Assembly (NCBI GenBank): GCA_020846975.1
Contig: JADLCX010000026.1
Span: 34,613-98,612 of the forward strand
Direction: 5' to 3'
DNA from: Phycisphaerales bacterium
Lineage (GTDB): Bacteria; Planctomycetota; Phycisphaerae; Phycisphaerales; UBA1924
Length of the DNA: 64,000 nt
A program made the translations under genes and the position numbers. Numbering within the stretch: position 1 is the stretch's first letter; each line of letters opens with the position of its first letter. This document shows, one piece after another, positions 17,201 to 25,697 of the stretch. The notes under the pieces are model-generated. The model saw only the letters and a program-made list of their open reading frames with translations, was not told where the DNA came from and did not search any database.

Positions 17201-18959
17201 CGCCGCGAAGCCCGGTGCTGATGGTGGCGCGATTGTCGGTGATCGTGCAGTGCACGATCTTGGGATTCCAAGCCATGAAACGCTGGGCGGGATCGGTAAC
17301 AGCCGTCCCCGGGAACGAGAACGATTGCAGGAACAGACCGCCACCCGCGACCGTGCCAACGTTGGCGTTGATCACGGTGTTGTAGACGACGCCGTCGGCG
17401 AGGCAGGCGAACGCCATGCCGCCGCCGCGTGCCGCGCGGTTGCCTCGAACCACGCAATCGTCGAAGACCGGCACCGAACCTTCAACGCAGCACACGCCAC
17501 CACCACCACCGCTTGCACCATTGGAACCGGTGCGGTTGTTGGTGAAGCAGCACTCGGTCGCCGTGATGCGCGCGGCCGAACTGCCGCCGCGGATGTACAG
17601 ACCACCACCCGAACCGCCGAAGTCGCCGCCGTTGCTCAACTTGTCGCAGTTGAAGAGCCGCTCGCTGAGAGCCTGGTTGCTCTCGAAGAAGCAGCGCTTG
17701 AAGTACGAAGTTGATCGGTTGTTGTAAACACCGCCGCCCTGCAGCCCGGCACGGTTGCCGCCGCCGAGTCCAGCATCCGGAGCAGGCCCTGCGGGATTGG
17801 ACGGGTTGCACACGCCAGGCGCGCCGCCGCAGTTGCCCACGGCGAGCGGGACATCGCACTCGTTGATCCGCGGCCACTGGGCCAGCGCAAGGACGAGCTC
17901 GGCGCTGGTGAGGCCGAACCGAGTGCGGTCAAGCCGCAGGTTGCTGGAGACCAGGAAGGCCGCGCCGCCGCGTCGGGTGACGCGGTTGTTGGCGAAGTCT
18001 GCCTCGATCGGCAGTGTTAAGACGGGATCAACGCCCGGTAGGTTCTCGTCTTCGAGCGAAAGTCCGCCGTCAATGTACATGCCGCCGCCGTCGGCGGCCG
18101 TGTTGTTGTAGAAAAGCGGCCTGCGGCCGTTCGCATCGGGGCGAATTTGAAGTCGGATGTTGGACTCGACCGAGGAGCCCTTGATGAAATGGATGCCGCC
18201 GCCGAAGCCCTCGGTGGCGATTTCAGAAACCACCGAGTTGCCGGAGAACACGCCGCCGAACACATCGAGCCGCGATCGATCCACGTCCACCGCACCGCCC
18301 ACGGCGCTGGCAGAATTGCAAAGGAACTCGCAGTTCGTCACGCTCAGCAGGTTGGAATTGTCGTTACCGAGGATCTGCGAAACCGAGATCGCACCGCCGC
18401 GCGCCGCTACGTTTCGGACGAATCGGCAGTTACGGACCAGCACACCAGTGCAGCGAACACCCTGGATCGCACCGCCGTCGATCGCGCGGCCGTTCGTCAA
18501 CGTAATGTTGGTGAGCTCAAGAGTTCCGCCTTCCACCACGCGGAAGAAGCGGAACGACTGGGATGAGCCTTCGCAGACGCGGCGCAGCACCACCTCACCG
18601 GTAGCGCCGTTTCGCCCCACGATCACGTTCAGATTGCCGATCGTGCGAAACGCGGTGCGATTGTCGTCGTCCGACGCCTGGGTGACCCAGTACTCGCCAG
18701 GATCGAGGTTCAGTTCAAGGGTGGTCGTGCCGGGAGGAATGTCCCGAAGCGCCAACTGCAGCGTGCGGCCAGCCAACTGGCACGGCTGCAAGCCGGCAAC
18801 CTCCGCTGGGTTGGGTACAAACGGGGCAAACGCGCCGGCTTGGTTGTACCTCACCAACACGGCCGCCATCGACCGTGCGCTGGGCACGAGCGTGACCAGC
18901 AAGGCAGCCAAGACCGAACAGACCTGCGCGAAGCGCGACGGCACCATTCGAGAACGCAC
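11223..18959 (-). CDS. Giant secreted protein: beta-helix, tandem Ig-like repeats, GC-type dockerin tail
   Basis: About 2,578 residues. The N-terminus has a signal peptide (basic start, then CSVLAALLVTLV and PSARSMA). The first third has right-handed beta-helix features: repeated Asn/Gly-rich strands with phrases such as GGAIQGVRC, GGGIHF and GGGMYIDGG. The middle has eight or more cysteine-rich Ig-like repeats, each about 110 residues (consensus CxGGxQTLxFxAxxP ... YCIEATCxNL ... GKC). Next come two related jelly-roll-like segments (KVADDFVLCVG, IAIGTCNDYMVCVVAG). The end, PPDFNGDGNVTMQDLFDYMA, is a single dockerin-like EF-hand. No catalytic site is seen; adhesion or surface structure is plausible. 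The start is uncertain: GTG 18959 has AAAGGGG 8 nt upstream; ATGs at 18947 and 18995 are alternatives. Confidence 0.82.
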   Translation of the reverse strand: MRSRMVPSRFAQVCSVLAALLVTLVPSARSMAAVLVRYNQAGAFAPFVPNPAEVAGLQPCQLAGRTLQLALRDIPPGTTTLELNLDPGEYWVTQASDDDNRTAFRTIGNLNVIVGRNGATGEVVLRRVCEGSSQSFRFFRVVEGGTLELTNITLTNGRAIDGGAIQGVRCTGVLVRNCRFVRNVAARGGAISVSQILGNDNSNLLSVTNCEFLCNSASAVGGAVDVDRSRLDVFGGVFSGNSVVSEIATEGFGGGIHFIKGSSVESNIRLQIRPDANGRRPLFYNNTAADGGGMYIDGGLSLEDENLPGVDPVLTLPIEADFANNRVTRRGGAAFLVSSNLRLDRTRFGLTSAELVLALAQWPRINECDVPLAVGNCGGAPGVCNPSNPAGPAPDAGLGGGNRAGLQGGGVYNNRSTSYFKRCFFESNQALSERLFNCDKLSNGGDFGGSGGGLYIRGGSSAARITATECCFTNNRTGSNGASGGGGGVCCVEGSVPVFDDCVVRGNRAARGGGMAFACLADGVVYNTVINANVGTVAGGGLFLQSFSFPGTAVTDPAQRFMAWNPKIVHCTITDNRATISTGLRGVVGSTAGSGIHIQTNDGVPMVLNSIVWGNQSDLTGAGSGPIFNQFGSSFSFGYVPSLPAPTTPDGRPPFGFPQVIFSDIDTGNNNPFPTPVGLPSGSNFDANPRFVFVAQGNVHLTCPSPCVDRASNQFNLAFISSVARQAGQPLRYFVSTPPIDLNDEVAQVTTALQDDYDDGETTTNTIPAPALAVPPINEVCPAPNCTTPYQFGEPIQPRTCRATQCQSDMGADESRTTFTVTPSNDRVVCLGGQQSFTVSANCPDSSACDTALPPVVGPLFFFGWCRLDPGPGGTCIETVIYDPFLPVSATNPAPGYTVSPTGAGTGSTLTITSAQPRDNTVFKAKVYRGGPGLFVPLATIVTVPIPPFAAPDSPGMFTGIACNPLLGCPPGMAQARLFVINPPTVTVIPPNPDIVCRTGNQCLEWDVTWAVLPTEAVTLCGYSSIPPLACTPAVNFGKRTTPSGTDTPILSSDPRIQNDPPVIANGVATQRWRLCFTNAVDSDCGRYTLTVACSNLAAGKCTPASGSADLCVTPPPTATNGGDRNVCVGGQQTLTFTATYPASSCVFCPTAPCTNSAIITKNGTPLPVSAYTCTPINASRQVTCTVAFASAQLTDCGTYCIEASCSNLAAGKCGIARSCANLCVLPLPTVTADPDKSVCVGSNQTLNFSASFPVGSCSFCTNASCTPNVVIKKDNVALSSSSFVCDPITAQRVVNCRVNITNATLTSCGEYCMEATCSNLTSGGKCGTARACTRLCVLPPIIVTASPNAAVCEGGQQTLNFSANFPVGTCAWCTPASCTPSISITKGGVALPVGGFVCDPITAERTVNCRVVITSATQADCAEYCIEATCGNLQPGKCGTFRACTRLCVLPAPVVGGDSDATVCLGGDQTINFFASFPVGTCTHCTASNCTPSVVLKKNGVALPSNRYTCDPITAQRRINCRIRFNPTVADDQAEYCIEATCGNLTGGKCGTSRYCAKLCIVNPSVTTSDQAVCAGGSQCLEFTANYPLLNPSFCPTASCTPAISITKNGTAISPTSYTCTPINATSQFCRVCFTNVTVADAGEYCLSLTCGNLAAAKCPPARGCARLCVVPAPTCTADSPTCVCLGGDQTLNFSATFPLPSGASANFCPANLAGFVPSAIITKGGAPLPLAAYTCDPINASRRINCRVIVTGATVAAGGEYCIEATYSNLTQLNPAKCPPTRCCTTLTVENPPTVTVTPPSKVCVGQNSNTDICFTAPVCCTPSFSFRKDGVPISLGSHYSFTGTGNCRTFRINNPTLADRGVYEVCLSCPNLAANKCRPVCATFRVDILEPPLITGSPAATCIGGSVMLTFPYCRDELCPVTFTLTRNGIPVCTADIAEVDDPATPGVNEARCVTANCSGPGIVTIEPGPAGGTEPPCGTGRVRGSKKVTITNVAECNEGEYEMCIRYVNLEPAGQCRACARVRLDVDRLVPTLPPLTICPDTRGELCVAVDGCAGIPEVIYCFTWYKNGVIYSLDGVTYDGCIAGGTNATCIPVLPPATEASPDVYRVRVTPRDPATCPCPPAETTTEVRLSPPDECCWCVPCENPKNAWDNGRYDGRDGQLSAVPVLYEFPETKVADDFVLCVGHLHNLCKFAGTMRIRQNPALPYKARLTLYEDCDGMPGVVVKVWDDTYIDNICRFGPVDADGYQEVVLEFDLTEEKLWIEGGKPYWFSLQGVSPVPDPDYEAYWVTANNRIIRGTVPKKMTVGEDQQWLPLDDCCIECTDMSFCVEANKCKILLDNGRPGPAVDAGGTRSEKSTSPARNSRAADQIAIGTCNDYMVCVVAGYIYTNCEDFHAILEVYENDCKLPNYLLTGAPYFTWTAEKIEDLGYTVTIDGVDDLHAYRVWFCPMATPPQYPMGLVLERNRNYWFSISVQDTFAQSQRAYWAWNTDPCDPCQINWDPGVTIAPGRSIPRWTSVGNDFAFIVAAKMLQAEEPPTTPPVTGSGCPPDFNGDGNVTMQDLFDYMAAFFAGCP
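13230..16470 (-). repeat. Tandem ~330-bp coding repeats (Ig-like modules)
   Basis: Within the giant gene the codons for the CxGGxQT strand recur near 16457, 15562, 15230, 14886, 14550, 14221, 13890, 13530 and 13230. Spacing is mostly 329-344 bp in the central block. Each unit encodes paired cysteines, an ITKxGxxLP strand and a C-terminal YCIEATC strand. Neighbouring units at 14.5-15.3 kb are similar at the DNA level, which points to expansion by recombination. Confidence 0.75.
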
Positions 18960-19325
18960 GGATGAAACCCCTTTGCTGACAAGTGATTGGACCATGAACG
19001 ACACCGACGAGCCGGAAGAGGGGCGTCCACTCGGCAACCATGGCACGACGGAAAGAGACGCGGACTACCTCCCAAACCAGGGGGAGAATACACGATCTCG
19101 GAGGGGGCGAATCAATCCCCTAAAGAGGTGAGTTCTCGGCCGTCTCTCCCAAACACGCACCTTTCTCACGGCGCGGTTGCCGCGGGCCACGATGTAAGTT
19201 CCGTAATGACAGAACTTTACGAAGTTCGAGCCGGCGATTCCGGACACGAATCATGGGGCCCAATTTTTTTTGACATTTCCCCGTTCGTCGCATCGCGCAG
19301 CGTTCCGCTGGCATGGTCCGAACGT

Positions 19326-19364
19326 CAAAAACGACAACCGGTGAGTGGCGAACCACTCACCGGT
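19326..19364 (-). terminator. Strong intrinsic terminator with UUCG loop
   Basis: A perfect 12-bp stem pairs 19337-19348 with 19353-19364 around the tetraloop CGAA (TTCG on the minus strand, the very stable UUCG loop). On the minus strand it is followed by TGTCGTTTTTGACG. It sits 30 nt after the stop of the gene at 19395-21341 and separates it from the giant gene's promoter region. Confidence 0.88.
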
Positions 19365-19394
19365 CGGTGGACTTGTGCGTCGAATCAAGCTCGA

Positions 19395-21341
19395 TCAGCG
19401 CGAGCCGAAGTAGTGCTGGAGGAAGGTGAACAAGTCGTCAACCGTGATCGACTGCGTTTGGTTCATGTCCGCCGCCAGTGACCCGCCGAAGTACGCGTTG
19501 AGGAAGTCGAACAGGTCCTGCTCGCTCACCATGCCGTTGTTGTTGAAGTCGCCGGGGAGTCGCTCCGGCAGGGTGGGTTGCGAGGGCTCGATGGCGACCC
19601 GGAGGATCGCGTGGTCGCTCGACCCACCGCCGATCAGCGTTGTGACAAACGTGACATCGCCGGTATTGCTCAGGCTGGCCGAGTCGCTGTAGCCCAGTGA
19701 ACTGAACGCCAAGTCCGCGCCTTGCGTCGAAGTGACGCGTGTTCCGGTCATGGCGATGACGGCCAAGCCGCCGGCCTGATCCACTCGCATGAGCGCGGGC
19801 CGCCCGGTCGGGTCTGTTTCATCCCACGCGACCGCGCCGACAAAGACGATCTGACCGAGATCGTTGAACTGCATTCCCGGCATCCAGCGCACGCTGCGCA
19901 GGTAGAGTGGCGTTGAGCCGGCGATCGTCTGACCTTCGCACGCGACCATCGAAAGCGTGCCGCCGGAGTAGCGGAGAATGGCGTTCGCAGTCGCCTGGGT
20001 GCTCGGATCAGTGACCACCATCGCTCGCAACGCAACCTGGCCGTTGGCGTTAGTTCTGACCGTAGAGCCAACCGACTCGTTCACGATGATCGCACCACCG
20101 ACATGTTGGCCGCCGCGCATCACCATCTCTCGCGAAGTCGGCGAGTGAAGCAGCCAGAGCGAGCGGTCGTTGGTCGAATCGACGCCGGGTCCCGACAGGC
20201 TCGCGATGAGCGCGATCGAGTTTGCGGCATCGTTGGCGATCGTCAGGTTCTGGGCGAGTCCCGCGGGCGAAACGCTCGCGAACGTGGCGCCATCGGTCAC
20301 GCCGATTCCGGATGCACTGTCGCCCGTCCGCACCATCAACTGCCGGCTCGCCGAGGTGCCGCTCGACCAGGTCCGCCAGATGCCCATCCCAGAGCTGGTT
20401 CCGCCGAACGAAGCGGTAAACGCTCCGTACCCGCGGGCGTTGATCGCCGGCGCGGCGGTGGATGTGAAGATCGAAAGGAACGACGCGCCCGGGATGTCTC
20501 CGGTCGCCTGACCGGTCCGCGCTGCGAGCTGAAGAATGTCGCCCGATCCGAGGTAGATCGCGGAGTTGTTGGCGCTCGACACCGTCGAACCGACGAGCGT
20601 GGAATACAGCAGCGAGTCGCCCGTACCGCCGGACAACCGCCGCAGATTCGTGGAGAACGTCGCGCCGCTGATGCCGGGCGCGTTCTCGCCGACCCGTGCC
20701 AGCGACTCCAATCCGGTCGAGTCGAAGTTGTAGTAGGCATGGACTCCGCTGTAGCCCGGGACGGTGGCCTTGAAGGTGCCGAACAGGTCGCTGGTTTCCA
20801 TCCGCAGATCCGTGATCGCGCCAATCATGGAGCCATCGACCGATGTGCCTTCGCGTGCCACCAGCGCCCGATTTGTTCGGACGAAGGACCAGTACGCCTT
20901 CGAGTTGGAACTGATCACCCCGCTACCCGTCAGGGAGCTGAGGAAGCCGACCCGATCATCGCTGCCGACCTGGAGCGAGCTCAGATTCGAGATGGTAACG
21001 CCCGCGGAGAACGGCTCTCCGGTGCGTGCGAGCAGGCTGATTGAGTCACCGCCTGTCGACGCACGATCCGCGCCGAACACGGCGATGTTGTTTGAGGCCG
21101 TCAGCCCCGAGCCCTGCATCTGGCTCTCGAAGACGATGCGGCCCGATCCTGAAATGATCGGGATCTCCGAGCCTGAGTAGTTGCACAACCGGTAGTACGA
21201 CCCGCCGGAGAGCGATGTACCGGCCGGAGATGCGCCAACTCTGGCCACCACGCTGTACTGATCCGCATGAGCACTCGACACGCTGCCGCACACCGCCGCG
21301 AGAACCGCGGGGGCGACGCCCCAGAACACAAGGGACTTCAT
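19395..21341 (-). CDS. Secreted repeat protein (NxxGxxAF-type) with GC-type dockerin tail
   Basis: 648 residues. It begins with a signal peptide (MKSLVFWGVAPAVLAAVCGS ... AHA/DQ). The body is a run of roughly 60-residue repeats alternating a NxxGxxAF-like phrase (INARGYGAF, TNANGQVAL, FNDLGQIVF) with SLLARTGE / QLAARTGQ / LMVRTGDS phrases. I associate this with a planctomycete and cyanobacterial exported family, probably a beta-propeller. The C-terminus has two dockerin-like EF-hand segments, DFNNNGMVSEQDLFDFLNAY and DMNQTQSITVDDLFTFLQHY. Function is unknown; the dockerin may be a sorting or anchoring tag. The ATG at 21341 has GGAG about 9 nt upstream. Confidence 0.85.
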   Translation of the reverse strand: MKSLVFWGVAPAVLAAVCGSVSSAHADQYSVVARVGASPAGTSLSGGSYYRLCNYSGSEIPIISGSGRIVFESQMQGSGLTASNNIAVFGADRASTGGDSISLLARTGEPFSAGVTISNLSSLQVGSDDRVGFLSSLTGSGVISSNSKAYWSFVRTNRALVAREGTSVDGSMIGAITDLRMETSDLFGTFKATVPGYSGVHAYYNFDSTGLESLARVGENAPGISGATFSTNLRRLSGGTGDSLLYSTLVGSTVSSANNSAIYLGSGDILQLAARTGQATGDIPGASFLSIFTSTAAPAINARGYGAFTASFGGTSSGMGIWRTWSSGTSASRQLMVRTGDSASGIGVTDGATFASVSPAGLAQNLTIANDAANSIALIASLSGPGVDSTNDRSLWLLHSPTSREMVMRGGQHVGGAIIVNESVGSTVRTNANGQVALRAMVVTDPSTQATANAILRYSGGTLSMVACEGQTIAGSTPLYLRSVRWMPGMQFNDLGQIVFVGAVAWDETDPTGRPALMRVDQAGGLAVIAMTGTRVTSTQGADLAFSSLGYSDSASLSNTGDVTFVTTLIGGGSSDHAILRVAIEPSQPTLPERLPGDFNNNGMVSEQDLFDFLNAYFGGSLAADMNQTQSITVDDLFTFLQHYFGSR

Positions 21342-22039
21342 CAGGATGCTCCAGCCGCGGCGGAGAGAATGGAACGGAGTGCCGCGGTGGTCGAGGGATC
21401 GGTACCCAGTTTGGGTGACTCGAATCTTGAGCAGCCCTTGCCCACCCTCACGGTCAATTCGGGGAGTTTCGCTCGAACGTGACGGATGCGCGGGGCGCAG
21501 GCTTCCCGATAACGCTTGACATCGTTGAGTACATCCCGACGGAGCAGCAGTCTGAACGAGCGAGAACCGCAACATACTCAACTCACCGTGCTCGGAACGT
21601 CGCAACGCACCCTCAACGGGCGGGTACGAAAGGGTGTCACGGACATCTCTGTTTGCACAACGGTCATGGTGGCGCAAAGGCAGATCCTCATCCCCCGATC
21701 CCCCGGACACTCAGATACCTGAAAGGCTCAGACCGCGGCCGTGGCGGGCTGATTCTGACATTATCGGGGAGATCGTCGGGTGCTGGTCGCTACGAGTAGG
21801 CTGCGAACTCCGCCGACAAGTTGGGCAAAGAATGCGCAGTCTGATAAGAGTTTCAACAAATTGCAAGGGGGATGTTGCGGAAAATCGACTCCGATCACCG
21901 GTTTGGGGTGCGCAACGTTGGAGCGTGCCCCCCTAAACCGGCGGCAATGGTGTACGACTTGATCGATTTGCGTTCGCATGACGAGCGTGAGCGGTTCCTT
22001 TGGAATCCAGATTATCGGACGGATTCGCCTCTTTCGGCA
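21342..22039. other. Long gene-poor stretch between two minus-strand genes
   Basis: About 700 bases with only short open frames lacking family resemblance or consistent codon use. It should carry the promoter of the dockerin-tailed gene at its left end and the 3' end of the amidase transcript at its right end. I see no tRNA, clear terminator or riboswitch fold. Base composition is less GC-rich than the coding surroundings around 21480-21960. Confidence 0.5.
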
Positions 22040-23113
22040 TCATTGCCTGGATGGCTGGACGAGCCGCCGAGCGCCAGCGACGACCCGATCCCACTGCAAC
22101 GCGGGGCCGGGGTCGATCTTGTTGGCCTGGATGTGGTAGTGGCCGAGGATGCCTGTGTACGCGGCGAGCGCATCGTCCGGTAGCTTGTCGAGCACCAGGT
22201 TTCCCTCCGCATCGCGCGGGTAGTCGCACGGGATGCGCGGAAAAACCGTGCACAGCGCGGCGGTGAGTTTGATGAGCGAGTCGTACTGCTCCGGGGTCAA
22301 ATCGTACATCGCGAGTTCGCGGCCTTGGACTTGACCGACGATCGGACCCGGCCGATCGGGGCCGTAGGTTCCGGGTCGTCGGAGGCCTCCGTCGCCGAGC
22401 CGGGGCGGGATGGTGATGATGGGCCACGCAACCGACGATGCGGGACCGTCCGGTTGGTCGCCGGAGAGCCGGGTCGGGGTCGGCTGATACCACTGGTTGA
22501 GAACGGACAGGTCCGATGGCGGGTAAGCGCCGATGTTGGCGATCTCGATGCCGATGGAGCGGTCGTTGCTCGTCGTGGCCTGCCAGGCCCGCTCCTTGAG
22601 GTCGAGCGTCTGGTAGATGGTGCCGTCGATGTCGAGCATGAAGTGCACGGACAGGCCGCGCATGTCGTGGAGCACGCGGAAGCACTGGCGGCTGGTCCCG
22701 CACACATCGTAATGGAGCACGAACTGATCGACGCAGCGCTGGAGCGTGGTCAGGTCCCACCCCCCGCCGCGGATGCGCTCGAAATCGTCGGGAGAGATGG
22801 GACAACCCGGCTGACCGACGGATGAGGCGAAGCGAATTCCGTAACGGTTGGGTGTGCCGGGTTCGGCGTTCGGCTTCGCGGGCGCAACCCACGCGGCCTT
22901 GTCCCACGCGACATATCGCTTCTCGGTGCGGTAGGCGTCGTAGCCTCCCGAATCGGTCCAGAGCACGACGGGCGCGCCGGTGTGGAAAAGACGGCCGCAA
23001 ACGACGATCTCATCGCCCTTTCGCGCGAGTTCCGAGCCGGTGTGGGGCTGGCAGCCGGTGAGCGTGGCAAACAGGGCGCACAGGATGACCAAGAGCGGGG
23101 TCGCGTGGGGCAT
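22040..23113 (-). CDS. N-acetylmuramoyl-L-alanine amidase (Amidase_2), lipoprotein
   Basis: A 357-residue predicted zinc amidase that cleaves the amide bond between N-acetylmuramic acid and the stem peptide. The N-terminus MPHATPLLVILCALFATLTG-C is a lipoprotein signal with lipobox LTGC (Cys21), so it is probably anchored in a membrane facing the periplasm. The Amidase_2 core has FVLHYDVCG (first zinc His), LSVHFMLDIDGTIYQTLDL, AWQATTSNDRSIGIEIAN and LGHYHIQANKIDPGPAL (late zinc His and lysine). The core contains an insert of about 70 residues before LTPEQYDSL. Cys residues near the active site (DVCGTSRQCF) may form a disulfide. It could act in wall recycling or in tailoring the thin planctomycete peptidoglycan. 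Confidence 0.86.
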   Translation of the reverse strand: MPHATPLLVILCALFATLTGCQPHTGSELARKGDEIVVCGRLFHTGAPVVLWTDSGGYDAYRTEKRYVAWDKAAWVAPAKPNAEPGTPNRYGIRFASSVGQPGCPISPDDFERIRGGGWDLTTLQRCVDQFVLHYDVCGTSRQCFRVLHDMRGLSVHFMLDIDGTIYQTLDLKERAWQATTSNDRSIGIEIANIGAYPPSDLSVLNQWYQPTPTRLSGDQPDGPASSVAWPIITIPPRLGDGGLRRPGTYGPDRPGPIVGQVQGRELAMYDLTPEQYDSLIKLTAALCTVFPRIPCDYPRDAEGNLVLDKLPDDALAAYTGILGHYHIQANKIDPGPALQWDRVVAGARRLVQPSRQ

Positions 23114-23189
23114 GATGGCAGCGTAGGTGGAGGGTGGGCGTGAGAAGCACGGCGACGGAGGGTCGCGCCCCCGTCAACGGTACAATCGA

Positions 23190-23663
23190 ATGGACATGCC
23201 CTCGCACACACCCGCAGGGAACTGCCGCACATGCGGGTACGCCATGGACCCCGGGCAATGCCCTGAGTGCGGCACGATCTGCATGGATGTGCGGCCGGTC
23301 CCGCGGCCATCGCGGACGCGGCGTGTTCTCGCGCTTGTCATCGGGCTCGCACCGCTGCCCGCGGCGTTCCTGACCTACCACGCTTCCAAGTTCCTGTACC
23401 GTTGCCTGAGCGCAGGACTTGTTCCCGGCGACACACGGTTCAACCGCGCTTATGAACGCGCAACGGATTGGACGCTGTCGTGCTACTTCTTTCTGATGCC
23501 GGTCGTGCTCATCGGATTAACGGTGCTCCTTGTTCGCGCCGAGTACCGGGAGTATCACGGCTCGAAGGGCGCGGCCGCTGTGGCAGCGGTTGCCGTGATC
23601 CTCGGTGTGATTTCTTGGATGACCGGCTCGCTTGGGCTGTTGTTGACGATGGTGACGAACTGA
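23190..23663 (+). CDS. Zinc-ribbon membrane protein of unknown function
   Basis: 157 residues. The N-terminus carries a compact zinc ribbon, CRTCGYAMDPGQCPECG (about residues 11-27). Three hydrophobic helices follow: VLALVIGLAPLPAAFLTY, a segment around CYFFLMPVVLIGLTVLLV, and VAAVAVILGVISWMTGSLGL. It belongs to the type represented by three other genes here (30201, 44407, 57451). The start is ATG 23190, with a second in-frame ATG at 23196. It is divergent from the amidase gene (76 nt between starts). No function can be assigned. Confidence 0.72.
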   Translation: MDMPSHTPAGNCRTCGYAMDPGQCPECGTICMDVRPVPRPSRTRRVLALVIGLAPLPAAFLTYHASKFLYRCLSAGLVPGDTRFNRAYERATDWTLSCYFFLMPVVLIGLTVLLVRAEYREYHGSKGAAAVAAVAVILGVISWMTGSLGLLLTMVTN

Positions 23664-23696
23664 GCAAGGGCCGCCGGAGCCATGGCTGGCGGGCCT

Positions 23697-23822
23697 GCGT
23701 TGTCTCAGGAGCGTCGGATTGCAGGGGCAAAGCCCCTGCACAGAAACACAACGCGTGCTGAGGGGCGCGGCGAGCGAGCCGCGCGTATGCGCTCCCCTCT
23801 ACCCCCGGCGCGACCGCCGGGG
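23697..23822. repeat. Cluster of intergenic hairpins (REP-like)
   Basis: Three dyads sit in the 177-nt gap between convergent genes. A perfect TGCAGGGGC-aaa-GCCCCTGCA hairpin spans 23720-23740, nested inside GCGTTGT/ACAACGC arms (23697-23703, 23748-23754). A compound stem built from AGGGG/CCCCT outer and GCGGC/GCCGC inner arms spans about 23761-23799. CCCCGGCG-cgac-CGCCGGGG spans 23803-23822. None has a U-tract. They may act as a bidirectional transcript end or be a mobile REP-type sequence. Confidence 0.6.
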
Positions 23823-23840
23823 CTCCGTTGAGCGGGAGGG

Positions 23841-25697
23841 TTAGGCATCCTGCGCCATCATTGGGATGTCCACCGCCAGCTTCTCGGCACAGCCCTGAGC
23901 ATCTTCGTAACCGGCATCCACATGCCGGAACACACCCATCATCGGGTCGTTGGTCAGCACGCGGGAGAGCCGGCGCGAAGCCTCCTCGGTGCCATCGGCG
24001 ACAATGACCTGGCCGGCGTGCTGGCTGAAGCCGATGCCGACACCGCCGCCGTGGTGGAACGAAACCCACGATGCCCCCGAGGCCGTATTCACCAGCGCAT
24101 TGAGAATCGCCCAGTCGCTGATCGCATCGCTCCCATCCTTCATCGCTTCGGTCTCGCGGTTGGGGCTCGCCACCGAACCGCAATCGAGGTGATCGCGCCC
24201 GATCACGATGGGCGCCTTGACCTTCCCTTCGGCCACCAGCCGGTTCAGCAGCAGCCCCGCCTTGTCGCGCTGGCCGAGGCCCAGCCAGCAGATCCGCGCG
24301 GGCAGGCCCTGGAACCCGAACCGAGGCTTGCAGCTCGCGAAGTCGCCCTTCACGAGCGCGTCCGGGTTGGCGTGGCACGAAAGGATCCAGCGGTGCAGCC
24401 GCTCGATGTAGTCGCGCTCGGCGGGATCGACGGCCGCGCCGGGTTCGGGGATGGGGAACGCTTCGAGGATGGCGTGATCGGTCACGTAGATGTCTCGGGC
24501 ATCGCCCGACAGGGCGGCCCAGCGGAACGGGCCGCGGCCGATGCAGAACTGCGGCCGGATGAACGCCGGAACAAAGCCGGGGAAGCTGAACGCATCGGTG
24601 AACGTTCCACCGGAATGGTCGAAGGCCCGCTGGCGGATGTTGTTGCCGTAGTCGAAGGTGATGCTGCCGCGGCGCTTGAGCTCGACCATCGCCAGCACAT
24701 GCCGCTCCATGCTCTGCATCGACAACCGCGTGTACTGCTGGGGGCAGGCGATGCGGAGTTGCTCGGCCTCGTGGTGCGTTGTCTCGATCGGGATGTACCC
24801 GTTGAGCGGGTCGTGCGCGCTGGTCTGGTCGGTCAGGACATCGGGGGTGATGCCCCGGTGCAGCAGCCGCTCGAGCAACTCGACGGCGTTGCAGTTGACG
24901 CCGATAGAACGGGCGGTTCCCCCATTCTTCTCCGTGCAGGCGATCGCGGCATCGATGGCGTTGTCGAGCCCCTCCACGACTTCATCGAGGTAGCGGTCGG
25001 TGACGCGCCTCGCAAGCCGGGTGTCATCGGTGTCGGCGATGAGGCAGACGCCGCCGCACATGGTGACGGCCAGAGGTTGAGCACCGCCCATCCCGCCGCA
25101 GCCGGCGGTGATGCAGAGCCGGCCTTTGAGCGTTCCGCCGAAGTGCTGGCGGGCGCACTCCGCGAAGGTCTCGTAGGTTCCCTGCAGGATCCCCTGCGTG
25201 CCGATGTAGATCCACGAGCCGGCCGTCATCTGGCCGAACATGATCAGACCCTTGCGAGCCAAGGCGTCGAAGTGCGACTGCGTGGCCCAGTGCGGGACCA
25301 GGTTGCTGTTGGCGATGAGCACCCGCGGCGCATCGGTGTGCGTGCGGACCACACCCACGGGCTTGCCCGACTGCACGAGCAGCGTCTGGTCGGGTTCGAG
25401 CCGCTTGAGCGTCTCGACGATGGCATCGAAACTGGGCCAGTCGCGTGCCGCCTGGCCGCGGCCGCCGTAGACGATCAGGGCCTCTGGCCGCTCGGCAACC
25501 TCGGGATCGAGGTTGTTCATGAGCATCCGCATCGCGGCTTCGGCCTGCCAGGTCTTGCAGGTGCGCTTGGGGCCGCGGGGCGCGCGGATCGATCGCGAAG
25601 CCGCGTGCGAGCCCGATGAACCGAGGCCGGGGGAGGGGGTGCGGGGCACAGAAGAACCCGAGGCGGGCGGCTTGGCGATCATGGTGGGCGTGGACAT
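23841..25697 (-). CDS. hutU: Urocanate hydratase (urocanase)
   Basis: Converts urocanate to imidazolone propionate, the second step of histidine degradation, using tightly bound NAD+. The 618-residue protein has the full urocanase core: [72 protein letters not shown] (NAD-binding and catalytic-cysteine region), [19 protein letters not shown] [14 protein letters not shown], and [20 protein letters not shown]. The first 55 or so residues are a Ser/Pro/Arg-rich extension absent from typical 550-560-residue enzymes, so an internal start such as the ATG at MRMLMNN is possible. No hutH, hutI or hutG lies nearby. Confidence 0.95.
   Translation of the reverse strand: MSTPTMIAKPPASGSSVPRTPSPGLGSSGSHAASRSIRAPRGPKRTCKTWQAEAAMRMLMNNLDPEVAERPEALIVYGGRGQAARDWPSFDAIVETLKRLEPDQTLLVQSGKPVGVVRTHTDAPRVLIANSNLVPHWATQSHFDALARKGLIMFGQMTAGSWIYIGTQGILQGTYETFAECARQHFGGTLKGRLCITAGCGGMGGAQPLAVTMCGGVCLIADTDDTRLARRVTDRYLDEVVEGLDNAIDAAIACTEKNGGTARSIGVNCNAVELLERLLHRGITPDVLTDQTSAHDPLNGYIPIETTHHEAEQLRIACPQQYTRLSMQSMERHVLAMVELKRRGSITFDYGNNIRQRAFDHSGGTFTDAFSFPGFVPAFIRPQFCIGRGPFRWAALSGDARDIYVTDHAILEAFPIPEPGAAVDPAERDYIERLHRWILSCHANPDALVKGDFASCKPRFGFQGLPARICWLGLGQRDKAGLLLNRLVAEGKVKAPIVIGRDHLDCGSVASPNRETEAMKDGSDAISDWAILNALVNTASGASWVSFHHGGGVGIGFSQHAGQVIVADGTEEASRRLSRVLTNDPMMGVFRHVDAGYEDAQGCAEKLAVDIPMMAQDA

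Noticed and set aside
21479..21799. 106-residue open frame upstream of the dockerin-tailed gene
   Set aside because: No motif, irregular codon use and no ribosome binding site; treated as non-coding.
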